Below, piece by piece: positions 55,463 through 63,576 of a stretch of DNA of 64,000 bases (within the stretch, counting starts at the first letter, position 1; each line of letters starts with the position of its first letter). Below the pieces are notes generated by a model. The model did no database searches. It was not told the origin of the DNA and saw only the letters and a program-made list of their open reading frames with translations. Position numbers and translations under genes: made by a program. The stretch comes from Thermoanaerobacterium thermosaccharolyticum DSM 571 (GTDB taxonomy: Bacteria; Bacillota; Thermoanaerobacteria; Thermoanaerobacterales; Thermoanaerobacteraceae): positions 664,001-728,000 of the forward strand of contig NC_014410.1 of NCBI RefSeq assembly GCF_000145615.1. The letters are read 5' to 3'.

Positions 55463-56173
55463 TTAAGAAAATATAAATTTATTTATGTCAACAATTTCTA
55501 AGTTTTTTTCCTTTATACCACTTATAATTTTGTCAAGAGCTATTAACATTGTTTCCGGGGCCTCTTTGTCTGAACCAATATTGTCACTGCTATCATGAAA
55601 TATCAAAATATTTCCACCTTTTACTTTATTTAAAATACGTTTTACTATTAGATCAGGGTCTTTTACTTTCCAATCCCAGCTCATATAACTCCATAAAATT
55701 ATTTTGACACCTAGTTTTTTGGAATACTGATAGATGAACGTTGTAAATAATCCCCATGGAGGTCTGTAATATGAAGGATACTTTCCCGTGATTTCGTAAA
55801 TAATCTCAATCGATTTTAATAATTCCTTATAAGTAGCAATAGGTCCTAAAAACCAGTTTATATGGTGCTTATAGCCGTGTATGCCGATTTCATGACCTTT
55901 ATTTACGATTTCCCTTGCTAGCTCAGGATATTTTTCAACTTTATCTGCCAATAAAAAAAAGCATGCTTTAACATTGTATTTATCAAGAATTGATAGGAGT
56001 ACAGGCGTGTATTCTGGATCTGGCCCATCATCGAATGTAATTACTATCCAGGGTACTTTCTTTTTTCTGCTGTTATAGATAACATTGTAATGGAATATAC
56101 GACCAAGCATTGTAGGAAGCAATGCTACCAATACTAAATAAAGTATATAAATCTTTATCATGAATTTTATCAT
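55463..56173 (-). CDS. Polysaccharide deacetylase (NodB domain)
   Basis: 236 residues with one N-terminal membrane anchor (about 7-24). The NodB motifs are all present: catalytic base in TFDDGPDPEYT (about residue 48), zinc histidines in GIHGYKHHINW, YYRPPWG, and the closing IFHDSSD. It should deacetylate an extracellular sugar polymer, peptidoglycan or a surface glycan. ATG 56173 follows AGGGGGAAG at eight bases. Confidence 0.9.
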   Translation of the reverse strand: MIKFMIKIYILYLVLVALLPTMLGRIFHYNVIYNSRKKKVPWIVITFDDGPDPEYTPVLLSILDKYNVKACFFLLADKVEKYPELAREIVNKGHEIGIHGYKHHINWFLGPIATYKELLKSIEIIYEITGKYPSYYRPPWGLFTTFIYQYSKKLGVKIILWSYMSWDWKVKDPDLIVKRILNKVKGGNILIFHDSSDNIGSDKEAPETMLIALDKIISGIKEKNLEIVDINKFIFS

Positions 56174-56254
56174 TTCGTCTACTTCCCCCTCACAATAAAA
56201 TTATATACGTAAAAAGTGAATCTTACAAGTTGATAGTGACATCTATTGTTTCAC

Positions 56255-56283
56255 TTGAATAGATTGTTAAAAAAAATTATAAT
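56255..56283 (+). promoter_or_regulatory. Sigma-A promoter of apbE
   Basis: TTGAAT (56255-56260), a 17-bp spacer and TATAAT (56278-56283), about 50 bp before the apbE start. Confidence 0.65.
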
Positions 56284-56331
56284 AAAATAGGAGTTTCGTA
56301 AATTGATACACTGAGAGGATTGTATAATTAT

Positions 56332-57381
56332 ATGAAACAAATTGTTAAAAGAATCATTGCAATTTTAATGGTAGTTTTTATATCTCTATCTTTGACTGCC
56401 TGTGGAAACAATAATCAGCAGTATACACGCACCGATTTTATGATGGATACGGTCATGCAGGTTACAGCATATGGGAAAAATGCTAAAAAAGCAGTTGATG
56501 AGTCGATGGAAAAATTGAAAGAAATTGATAACCGCATGAGCAGTCAAAAGTCCGGCAGCGATGTAGAAAAGATAAATAAAAATGCAGGTAAAAAGTATGT
56601 TAAGGTAAATTCAGATACGTTTTATGTGATAAAGACGGCTTTAAAATACGGCAAGATAAGCGGAGGCAATTTTGATATAACTATTGCTCCATTGGCAAAT
56701 TTGTGGGGAATTGGCACAAATCATGCTCGCGTGCCTTCAGAAAGCCAAATTAAGGAAGCTATGAAATATATAAATTACAGGGATGTCTTGCTAAACGCTA
56801 AAGACTATGAAGTTAAACTAAAAAAACAAGGTATGGCTATTGACTTAGGAGGAATTGCTAAAGGATACGCTGCTGATGAAATAGAAAATATTATGAAGAA
56901 AAATGGGATTAAGCATGCACTTATAAATCTTGGCGGCAGCAGTGTTTACATGTATGGTTCCAAGCCTGATGGTTCAAATTGGAATATAGGCATACAGGAT
57001 CCTTTTGGAGATAAAGGAAAATATTTTGCAATTGTTTCCGGCAAAGACATGCTGATTGATACTTCAGGTAATTATGAAAGGTATTTTATTCAAAACGGGA
57101 AAAGATACCATCATATATTAAATCCTTTTACAGGGTATCCTGCAGAAAGTGGTGTTGTTAGTACGACAATAGTGTCTACAAATATAAAGTCAATTGATGC
57201 TGATGCATTGTCTACAATTACGTTTATTTTAGGTGTTGAGAAAGGAATGAAATTAATAGAAAGCATGCCTGGGGTTGATGCCATTTTTGTCACACCTGAT
57301 TATAAGGTCTATGCAACATCAGGATTGAAGGGAAAGTTAAAGATAACGGATTCGAGGTTTAAACTGTATGAAAATAGGTGA
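56332..57381 (+). CDS. apbE: FAD:protein FMN transferase lipoprotein
   Basis: 349-residue ApbE protein that attaches FMN covalently to Thr/Ser of extracytoplasmic flavoproteins such as RnfG/RnfD. Lipobox LTAC gives a lipidated cysteine near residue 24. Family motifs are MMDTVMQVTAYG, GGNFDITIAPLANLWG, IDLGGIAKGYAAD and the metal-site HHILNPFTGYPA. ATG 56332 is taken as start, with GAGAGGA somewhat far upstream. It overlaps the NusG-II gene by 14 bases. The flavoprotein substrate is not in this window. Confidence 0.9.
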   Translation: MKQIVKRIIAILMVVFISLSLTACGNNNQQYTRTDFMMDTVMQVTAYGKNAKKAVDESMEKLKEIDNRMSSQKSGSDVEKINKNAGKKYVKVNSDTFYVIKTALKYGKISGGNFDITIAPLANLWGIGTNHARVPSESQIKEAMKYINYRDVLLNAKDYEVKLKKQGMAIDLGGIAKGYAADEIENIMKKNGIKHALINLGGSSVYMYGSKPDGSNWNIGIQDPFGDKGKYFAIVSGKDMLIDTSGNYERYFIQNGKRYHHILNPFTGYPAESGVVSTTIVSTNIKSIDADALSTITFILGVEKGMKLIESMPGVDAIFVTPDYKVYATSGLKGKLKITDSRFKLYENR

Positions 57382-57736
57382 TAAAATCTTAATAGGCGTG
57401 TTGCTGGTTATTTCTCTAATATCAGGATATTTTACCTATTATAAAGCCTTTAATAAAACAGGCACTGACGTTGTCATTGAAGTGAATGGTTCTAAATATC
57501 AAGAATTGCCTTTAAATGTTGACAAGACGGTTACTATACACAATGGCAAACACATAAATGTTGTAGAAATTAAAAATGGAAAAGTCAGAATGAAGGAGTC
57601 TGATTGCCCAGATCAGATATGCGTTAAAACAGGTTGGATAGAAAAAGAAGGCCAGCAAATAGTATGCCTTCCAAATAGAGTAGTGGTAAGAGTTGCAGGA
57701 GGCAAAAAAGGAGAAGTAGATGACGTTGTATATTAA
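57368..57736 (+). CDS. NusG domain II-containing membrane-anchored protein
   Basis: 122 residues: one N-terminal membrane segment (about 7-24) and a NusG-II-like beta domain with KMKESDCPDQICVKTGWI-type cysteines (SDCPDQICVKTGWI visible) and IVCLPNRVVV. Genes of this family often accompany apbE and are linked to membrane flavoprotein or redox systems. Exact role unknown. Confidence 0.8.
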   Translation: MKIGDKILIGVLLVISLISGYFTYYKAFNKTGTDVVIEVNGSKYQELPLNVDKTVTIHNGKHINVVEIKNGKVRMKESDCPDQICVKTGWIEKEGQQIVCLPNRVVVRVAGGKKGEVDDVVY

Positions 57737-57771
57737 ATAGCCGCACATTTTCAATGCACGGCTATTTTTTT
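57736..57771. terminator. Bidirectional terminator between converging genes
   Basis: AAATAGCCG and CGGCTATTT arms with A- and T-runs on opposite sides; serves the NusG-II gene from the left and the penicillin-binding protein gene from the right. Confidence 0.8.
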
Positions 57772-59423
57772 ATCATCAGATATCTTAGTGTGTTTGAGAG
57801 TATGTCTTTTACGACAGGTGCTGCAATTTCTCCACCCATGTGGCCATTTTTAGTAGGATTTCTTATGACTACTAAAACTGCTACTTGAGGGTCGTCTACA
57901 GGTGCAAATGCCGCAAAAGATGCTGTGTACTTTCCCGGTGAGTAATTCTCGGTCGTACCTGACTTTCCTCCGACAGAAAAGCCTGGTATTTGACATGCTG
58001 TTCCTGTTCCTTCATCAACGACTTTTTTAAGTAGCTCTTTCATTGTATTTGACGTATCCTGCGATATAACCTGCCTTATGACTTGAGGCTTAAATTCTTT
58101 TATGACTTCATCTCCTGATTTTATCTCTTTCACTATATTTGGCTTCATCAAGTATCCACCGTTGATTACTGCTGAAAAGGCATCTATCATCTGCAGCGGT
58201 GTTACCGCGATGCCTTGTCCAAAAGACATAGAGGCTAGATCTACGGGGTGAACGTTTTTTTCTGGTATTATCATGCCTGATGCTTCGCCTGGAAGCTGTA
58301 TTCCAGTTAGGCTTCCAAATCCAAAGGCGTTTATGTACTTGTACAATGTATTTAATTTAAGCCTTTCTACGATTATCTTCATGAATACTGTATCGCTAGA
58401 CATTGCCACTGCTTGTGAAAAATCGATATTTCCTAATTTTGTCCAGCTATTTATTCTGTGACCTGACACAATGTAGTATCCAGGATCGTAAAACTGTTCA
58501 TTTGGTGTGACTAAAGATTCTTCAAGGGCCGCAGAGGCTGTAACGACTTTAAATACTGAGCCTGGTTCGTACAGATAAGACACAGCCGGATTTGACCATG
58601 TGTCAAGAGAGCTGACCTTATTTGGCTCATTTGGATTAAAGTCAGGTATATTGGCCATGGCTAAGATATCGCCTGTTTTTGGATTCATCACTATGGCTGT
58701 GATGCCATTGGCTGGGCTGTATGTTTCATAAGCTTTTTCAATGGCAGTTTCAGCGTATCCTTGAATTACAGAATCTACAGTAAGGACCAAATCATCTCCT
58801 TTTTCAGGTTTGTATAATTTTTCAGGAAGTCCTATGACGTGACCAACTTCATCAGTATTTGCTATCTCTAGACCAGGGATGCCTTTTAGATACTTGTCAA
58901 ATGAATATTCAAGTCCATAAAGTCCATTTCCGTCAGTTCCTGTAAATCCAAGCGTCTGCGATAATAGATTGTCGTCTGGATAGCTTCTAATACTTGTATC
59001 TTCAGTATAAATACCTACAAGATTCAGCTTTTTGATTTTATTTATATTGTCCAGTGGAACATTTTTTTTAAGTACAGTCCACTCCGAGTTTTTATTGTTT
59101 AGAAGCTTATACAGTGAATCTTTTTTCATTCCCAATAAACTGTACAACTGATTTGCAATTTTATCTGGATGCTTTATATTCTTTGGTGCAGCATATACAT
59201 CACCGCCGCTGACATTAGTGGCCAGGATATTTCCATTCGCATCGTAAATAATTCCTCTTTGTGGCTTTAATACTATCTTAGATGTTGTCTGATTTTTGAC
59301 GGCCAGTGAATATTTTGGGGCCATGACAATTTGTAGCCATATTAATCGCGCTACAAGACATGCGATTAAAAATAAAAATGTAATTAGTACGAGCAAAATG
59401 CGCTTTTTATTTATTGATGCCAA
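57762..59423 (-). CDS. Class B penicillin-binding protein (SpoVD/FtsI type) without PASTA
   Basis: 553-residue transpeptidase with an N-terminal membrane anchor (about 9-30), dimerisation domain beginning QRGIIYDANGNILA, and transpeptidase domain from about 230. The catalytic SxxK is Ser289-Val-Phe-Lys292 in EPGSVFK. The second motif reads Ser342-Ser-Asp344 where SxN is usual, and the third reads KSGT instead of KTGT. It ends soon after GGEIAAPVVKDI, without PASTA domains. TTG 59423 follows AAGGGGGAT. A role in division or sporulation wall synthesis is likely. Confidence 0.9.
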   Translation of the reverse strand: MASINKKRILLVLITFLFLIACLVARLIWLQIVMAPKYSLAVKNQTTSKIVLKPQRGIIYDANGNILATNVSGGDVYAAPKNIKHPDKIANQLYSLLGMKKDSLYKLLNNKNSEWTVLKKNVPLDNINKIKKLNLVGIYTEDTSIRSYPDDNLLSQTLGFTGTDGNGLYGLEYSFDKYLKGIPGLEIANTDEVGHVIGLPEKLYKPEKGDDLVLTVDSVIQGYAETAIEKAYETYSPANGITAIVMNPKTGDILAMANIPDFNPNEPNKVSSLDTWSNPAVSYLYEPGSVFKVVTASAALEESLVTPNEQFYDPGYYIVSGHRINSWTKLGNIDFSQAVAMSSDTVFMKIIVERLKLNTLYKYINAFGFGSLTGIQLPGEASGMIIPEKNVHPVDLASMSFGQGIAVTPLQMIDAFSAVINGGYLMKPNIVKEIKSGDEVIKEFKPQVIRQVISQDTSNTMKELLKKVVDEGTGTACQIPGFSVGGKSGTTENYSPGKYTASFAAFAPVDDPQVAVLVVIRNPTKNGHMGGEIAAPVVKDILSNTLRYLMIKK

Positions 59424-59490
59424 TTGAAAGTATCCCCCTTGTACGTTTATAATTTTATTTTAAATCAATATAGTGCATATTTCAATTAGT

Positions 59491-60414
59491 TTACATGAAT
59501 CTGCATTCGGTAGGTTTCACATCTAAGGCAAATTCTAAGAAAGATGGTGCTCTCATTTTGAAATTCTCTGACCACTCCATAAATTTAACTTTACATACAA
59601 TTAGTGGCATAATCCACTGGACGTTGTTAATGCCAAGACCGTAAAATTCAGGGTTGACCTTCAGATCATTGGCGACATCTAAAAACGATGATAATTCTTT
59701 TTGCGATATTCCAGATTCTACATTACCAATGTGTATAAGTTTGTCTTCCTCGTTGTAAAGGCCTAAAACTAACGCAGTTTTGTCTATCCTATAACCTAAT
59801 ATTACAGCATTTAGTACTATGTGGTGTTTGAATTTTTGCCACAGACTACTTCTTTTTCCTAAGTAATATTTTGAGTCTGCTTTTTTGGCCATAACACCTT
59901 CCAGTCGTTTTTTATCAGTTTCTTCAAATAAAGTCTTACCATGTTCAAATATAAAGTCTGATATTCGCATTATGCTGCATTCATTTACAAATTTATTTAA
60001 CATTTGCTTTCGCTCAATTAACGGCCGATTCAAAAGCTCTTTTCCATCAACATAAAGTATATCCCAAGTAATAAATATGGCAGGATAAGACTTGCTCATA
60101 AAATCTATTTTTAGTTTGTTTTGCTGGTGTTTGCGCATCATTATGCTTCTATAACTTGGCTTATTGTCTTTTAAGACTATTAATTCACCATCAAGTATTG
60201 CTTCATTAGCCCTGATAAATTTGTTTAGCTTCATGAGTTCTGGAAATTGATGACTTACATCCACAAGTCTTCTATCCTGCAGTCTCGTTGTAGATGAAAG
60301 GAATGCCAGAGTCCTTGAACCATCCCATTTTATCTCATACAGCCAATCTGGGTCATCAAATACTTGGCCTGATACTGCCAGCATAGGTGGAATTTTTTCA
60401 TCCATCATGGACAT
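59491..60414 (-). CDS. ligD: LigD-type ATP-dependent DNA ligase
   Basis: 307 residues comprising only the ligase part of LigD: adenylation domain with the Lys of EIKWDGSRTLAF (motif I, about residue 32) and OB-fold domain ending with LEFALDVKP. Polymerase and nuclease domains of the mycobacterial type are absent. ATG 60414 lies four bases after the ku stop and is preferred to GTG 60426 in the overlap. With ku it forms a minimal non-homologous end-joining system. Confidence 0.9.
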   Translation of the reverse strand: MSMMDEKIPPMLAVSGQVFDDPDWLYEIKWDGSRTLAFLSSTTRLQDRRLVDVSHQFPELMKLNKFIRANEAILDGELIVLKDNKPSYRSIMMRKHQQNKLKIDFMSKSYPAIFITWDILYVDGKELLNRPLIERKQMLNKFVNECSIMRISDFIFEHGKTLFEETDKKRLEGVMAKKADSKYYLGKRSSLWQKFKHHIVLNAVILGYRIDKTALVLGLYNEEDKLIHIGNVESGISQKELSSFLDVANDLKVNPEFYGLGINNVQWIMPLIVCKVKFMEWSENFKMRAPSFLEFALDVKPTECRFM

Positions 60415-60418
60415 AAAC

Positions 60419-61228
60419 TTAAGCACCCTTTTTCTTTTTAGCTTTTTTTGGTGTATTTTCGCTCTTTACCGATTCTATGCTGGCTTTTAATGCGCTTACA
60501 AGATCAAGGACATTTTCTTCCTTTGGCGATTCAGGTATTTCAATTTTTCTATCTTGAATTTTCGACTCGATTATTTCGATCAGGGCTTTTCTGTAGTTGT
60601 CATCGTATTTTTCAGGAGAAAAATCAGATGTCAGAGTATCCACAAGCTTTATAGCCATCTTTACCTCATTTTCGTGCAGATCTACATTGCGAATTGGTGG
60701 AAGTTCATTTGTACTTCTTATTTCGTCAGGGAAGTGCATTGTTTCTAATACCATGTAGTTGTCATTGTATACTCTTATGCAGGCCAAATCTTGCTTTGAT
60801 CTGATTACTACACGTGCAACTGCCACACGGTTTAGCTTTTTCATTGAGTCCCTTAAAAGGACGTAGGGCTTTGCACCTATTTCATCCGGAGCAATGTAGT
60901 ATGTTTTATCGAAATAGATTGGATCGATCTTATTTAAATCTGTAAAATCAAGAATATCTATCGTTTTAACTGTGGACTTAGGAATTCTCTCTAAATCTTC
61001 TTCATCGATAATGACAAATTTTCCTGGTTCATATTCATAACCTCGGACTATTTCTTCGTCTGACACTTGCCTATTGCAGACAGGACAGATTTTTTCGTAT
61101 TTGATAGGAGATTTACAGTCTTTATGAAGCTGCCTAAAATGCACTGAATTGTCTTCTGTAGCTGCATAGAGCTTTATTGGTATGCTAACTAAACCAAAGC
61201 TTATGGCACCTTTCCACATTGAACGCAT
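60419..61228 (-). CDS. ku: Ku protein of bacterial non-homologous end joining
   Basis: 269 residues. Bacterial Ku features: WKGAISFGLVSIPIKLYAAT at the start, CPVCNRQVSDEEIVRGYEY and the bridge region, then a Lys-rich C-terminal tail (KKAKKKKGA) that usually aids DNA binding. Homodimer that threads onto broken ends and recruits LigD. ATG follows GAGGTG. It is transcribed divergently from the riboswitch-controlled hydrolase gene. Confidence 0.95.
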   Translation of the reverse strand: MRSMWKGAISFGLVSIPIKLYAATEDNSVHFRQLHKDCKSPIKYEKICPVCNRQVSDEEIVRGYEYEPGKFVIIDEEDLERIPKSTVKTIDILDFTDLNKIDPIYFDKTYYIAPDEIGAKPYVLLRDSMKKLNRVAVARVVIRSKQDLACIRVYNDNYMVLETMHFPDEIRSTNELPPIRNVDLHENEVKMAIKLVDTLTSDFSPEKYDDNYRKALIEIIESKIQDRKIEIPESPKEENVLDLVSALKASIESVKSENTPKKAKKKKGA

Positions 61229-61310
61229 GTTTTAACACCTCATTTTTGATACTTCAATAATTATTATATCCATGTACAATTTTATACTACAGGTAAAATA
61301 TGGTATGCAA

Positions 61311-61339
61311 TTGACATCGATTAATTTTGCCTGTATAAT
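61311..61339 (+). promoter_or_regulatory. Consensus sigma-A promoter for the riboswitch transcript
   Basis: Perfect TTGACA (61311-61316), 17-bp spacer and perfect TATAAT (61334-61339), about 45 bp before the riboswitch. Confidence 0.85.
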
Positions 61340-61390
61340 ATTAAGTAATTATTAAAAATATAAATTTTTTATTAAATTTATTAAAAAAAA

Positions 61391-61484
61391 TGCCTAATCG
61401 AAAGAACGGGGGATATTTTTGGGGTGAATCCGCTTTTGCGGTAGGGTTGCTCTTTACCGAACCCGTCAACTAACCTCGTAGGCA
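61391..61484 (+). ncRNA. ydaO/yuaA-type c-di-AMP riboswitch
   Basis: Closed by TGCCTA (61391) and TAGGCA (61479). The interior has the conserved blocks GGGGGAT, GGGGTGAATC, GTAGGGTTG, CGAACCCGTCAACTAACC of this class. It precedes a cell-wall hydrolase gene, a standard context, where binding of c-di-AMP lowers expression. No obvious terminator lies between it and the ribosome site, so control may be at translation or through an unresolved alternative hairpin. Confidence 0.92.
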
Positions 61485-61504
61485 TAAAGAGAGGATGGAA
61501 TCAA

Positions 61505-62185
61505 TTGAATCACAAAAAGTTAGTTGCATCAGTAGTTTTGTCAATAACACTTATGCAAGCACCAAGTGCGTTTGCAATGGAACTGTTAAAGTATGGTTCA
61601 AGAGGACAAGCAGTGGTTAGTTTGCAGCAAACGCTGAATCGACTTGGTTATAACACAGGTGGTATTGATGGTATTTTTGGCAGTGCTACGAGAAATGCTG
61701 TGATAGCACTGCAGAAAAAATTTGGTCTATCACCAGATGGGATAGTCGGACCTGCAACAGAGGCTGTTCTAAACAGGACTGTTGTGAGTGGAGTTTCATC
61801 TAGAGGTGCTTATGTTCGTACATCAAATCTCAGTATTGTTAGCATTGCAGGAAGGTATCTAGGGACACCGTACGTTTACGGTGGTACGACTCCTGCTGGC
61901 TTTGACTGTTCTGGCTTTGTCCAATACGTATATAAGCAGGCAGGAAAAAGCATCGGCAGGACTACATACGATCAGTATGCTGGTGGAAGGCCTGTCAGCT
62001 TATCGGATTTACAGCCAGGTGATATAATGTTTTTCTCTACATCAGGCAATGGTCCTACGCATGAAGGTATATACATAGGAAACAATCGCTTGATACATAT
62101 GAGCGATTCTTCAAAGAAGGCAGCATATGATGATTTTAGCGGGTGGTTTAGGACTTACTATATAGGTGCAAGGAGATATTATTAA
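61505..62185 (+). CDS. Secreted NlpC/P60 endopeptidase with peptidoglycan-binding domain
   Basis: 226 residues: signal peptide (cut near SAFA, residue 24), PG_binding_1 domain (about 28-90, LKYGSRGQAVVSLQQTLNRLG) and NlpC/P60 catalytic domain (about 110-226) with Cys in GFDCSGFVQYVY, His in GPTHEGIYIG and RLIHMSD. It should cut peptide stems of peptidoglycan. TTG 61505 follows AGAGAGGATGG. Expression is controlled by the c-di-AMP riboswitch. Confidence 0.93.
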   Translation: MNHKKLVASVVLSITLMQAPSAFAMELLKYGSRGQAVVSLQQTLNRLGYNTGGIDGIFGSATRNAVIALQKKFGLSPDGIVGPATEAVLNRTVVSGVSSRGAYVRTSNLSIVSIAGRYLGTPYVYGGTTPAGFDCSGFVQYVYKQAGKSIGRTTYDQYAGGRPVSLSDLQPGDIMFFSTSGNGPTHEGIYIGNNRLIHMSDSSKKAAYDDFSGWFRTYYIGARRYY

Positions 62186-62206
62186 GAAAGAGTATATTGC
62201 TAAAGC

Positions 62207-62262
62207 AAAAGAACACGTATATGTTAATTAGCTTCAACATATACGTGTTCTTTTTGTTTTTA
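62207..62262 (+). terminator. Strong intrinsic terminator
   Basis: 19-base arms (AAAAGAACACGTATATGTT and its complement) with a 10-base loop and TTTTTGTTTTT. Confidence 0.9.
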
Positions 62263-62401
62263 AAATTTTATTTATGGAAGATTCATTGAGTCAGAGTTCA
62301 ATTATTCATATTTTAATCACAATATCGTAATTTTCACAATAAACTTTTGCAATATCATATATAGACTTTTCAAAAGCCGAAGTTAGAAAAACACATGTTC
62401 G

Positions 62402-62470
62402 TATAATATAATTAAAGCACAGTGCGGCACTGAAAGGGACCGGTCCTCACTATTTGGTGAGGTGTAGACA
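62402..62470 (+). promoter_or_regulatory. Hairpin-rich leader of the sigma factor gene
   Basis: A TATAAT at 62402-62407 would start the RNA near 62414. The following 56 bases hold CAGTGCGGCACTG (62420-62432), GGACCGGTCC (62437-62446) and CCTCAC/GTGAGG (62445-62462). The last stem contains the Shine-Dalgarno GTGAGG and would hide it. It shares CC (62445-62446) with the second stem, so the two cannot form together. Confidence 0.55.
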
Positions 62471-63037
62471 ATGATAAGCTACAATGAGCTGTGCTTTAAG
62501 GCGAAAAGCGGTGATGAAAAGTCCACAGTCGAAATCTTAGACAAATTTAATCCTCTTTTGATATCACTTGCTAAAAAATTTCCTTATGACGATTTTAATG
62601 ACATGCTTCAAGATGGAAGAGAAGTTTTAATCTTAGCAATAAAGGAGTTCGATGAAAAGAAAGGAAAAGAATTCATCGGTTATGCCAATATGCGGCTTAA
62701 ATTTTACTTCATGGGTATGCATAGAAAGAAGAAACCTAATCTGTCCTTAAATTCTAGTGCTGGTGATGATGAAGATGAAATAATAGACTTGATCGAAAGC
62801 GATGGACTATCACCTGAAGAGGAATTTTTTAAATGCGTTTCAATAAAAAATTTGAAAGATGCATTAAATAGCCTGACGGAAAAGCAGAAAAGGATAATAT
62901 CATTGTACTTCTTTAGAGGAAAATCATTAGTAGAAATCGCAAATGAGATTGGAATAGGCTATCAAAGTGCAGTAAAGTTAAAAAACCGAGCTATAGAGAG
63001 ATTAAGATTTGCGATAAAAAATGATATAATTATGTAA
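62471..63037 (+). CDS. Small sigma-70-family factor
   Basis: 188 residues with region 2 (about 25-75, DDFNDMLQDGREVLILAIKEFD) and region 4 (about 125-185, SLTEKQKRIISLYFFRGKSLVEIANEIG), no region 1 or 3. A linker with an acidic run (DDEDEIIDLIES) joins them. It is not SigH itself by sequence, but of a group of accessory sigma factors. ATG follows a ribosome site placed within a hairpin. Its regulon cannot be told from here. Confidence 0.8.
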   Translation: MISYNELCFKAKSGDEKSTVEILDKFNPLLISLAKKFPYDDFNDMLQDGREVLILAIKEFDEKKGKEFIGYANMRLKFYFMGMHRKKKPNLSLNSSAGDDEDEIIDLIESDGLSPEEEFFKCVSIKNLKDALNSLTEKQKRIISLYFFRGKSLVEIANEIGIGYQSAVKLKNRAIERLRFAIKNDIIM

Positions 63038-63062
63038 AAAGACATGAAAGGATGGTAAAAGT

Positions 63063-63485
63063 TTGGAAGTAAGGAATAATGGTATAAACGAAGATTTATT
63101 CAAAAAAATAATTGAATCAAATAAGAATGCACAATATCATAATCTAATTGGAATGGATATAGTTGAGCTAGATAGCGGTAAAGTTACAATGGAAATGATG
63201 ATTTCTGAAAAACATTTGAATATTTTTAGAATCGCACATGGCGGAGTGCTGTTTTCGCTTATGGATACGGCAATGGGAATTGCAGCAAAGACGATGGGGA
63301 GAAATATGGTTACTCTTGAAATGAATATAAACTACATAAAATCTGTTAAAGCTGGAGATAAGATTAAGGCATTTGGAAAGATAATTCATTTAGGGAAATC
63401 AACTGCCGTTGCTGTATGTGATGCTTACAACCAAGATGGTAAACTTGTAGCGTCAGCAAGGGAGACATTTTATGGTCTAAATTAA
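63063..63485 (+). CDS. PaaI-type hotdog thioesterase
   Basis: 140-residue hotdog-fold acyl-CoA thioesterase. Typical pattern AHGGVLFSLMDTAMGIAA (about residues 58-75) with the conserved His-Gly-Gly and Asp. TTG 63063 follows AAAGGATGG. The substrate is unknown; aromatic acyl-CoA is typical for PaaI but not shown here. Confidence 0.85.
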   Translation: MEVRNNGINEDLFKKIIESNKNAQYHNLIGMDIVELDSGKVTMEMMISEKHLNIFRIAHGGVLFSLMDTAMGIAAKTMGRNMVTLEMNINYIKSVKAGDKIKAFGKIIHLGKSTAVAVCDAYNQDGKLVASARETFYGLN

Positions 63486-63516
63486 AGGGGCTTTAAGGCT
63501 AAAGTCTCTTTTTTTG
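63484..63516 (+). terminator. Intrinsic terminator after the thioesterase gene
   Basis: AAAGGGGCTTTA and TAAAGTCTCTTT pair (with G-U pairs), followed by TTTT. Confidence 0.65.
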
Positions 63517-63576
63517 GTATATAATTTGATATAAAATTAATATATATATTTAACTAAATGGAAGGAGGTTCCTTAA

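Noticed and set aside
62471-63037. Sigma factor as SigH acting on the AGGAATT/GAAT promoters
   Set aside because: Its regions 2 and 4 do not resemble SigH as I know it, and it is shorter; a separate sigH gene is expected elsewhere.
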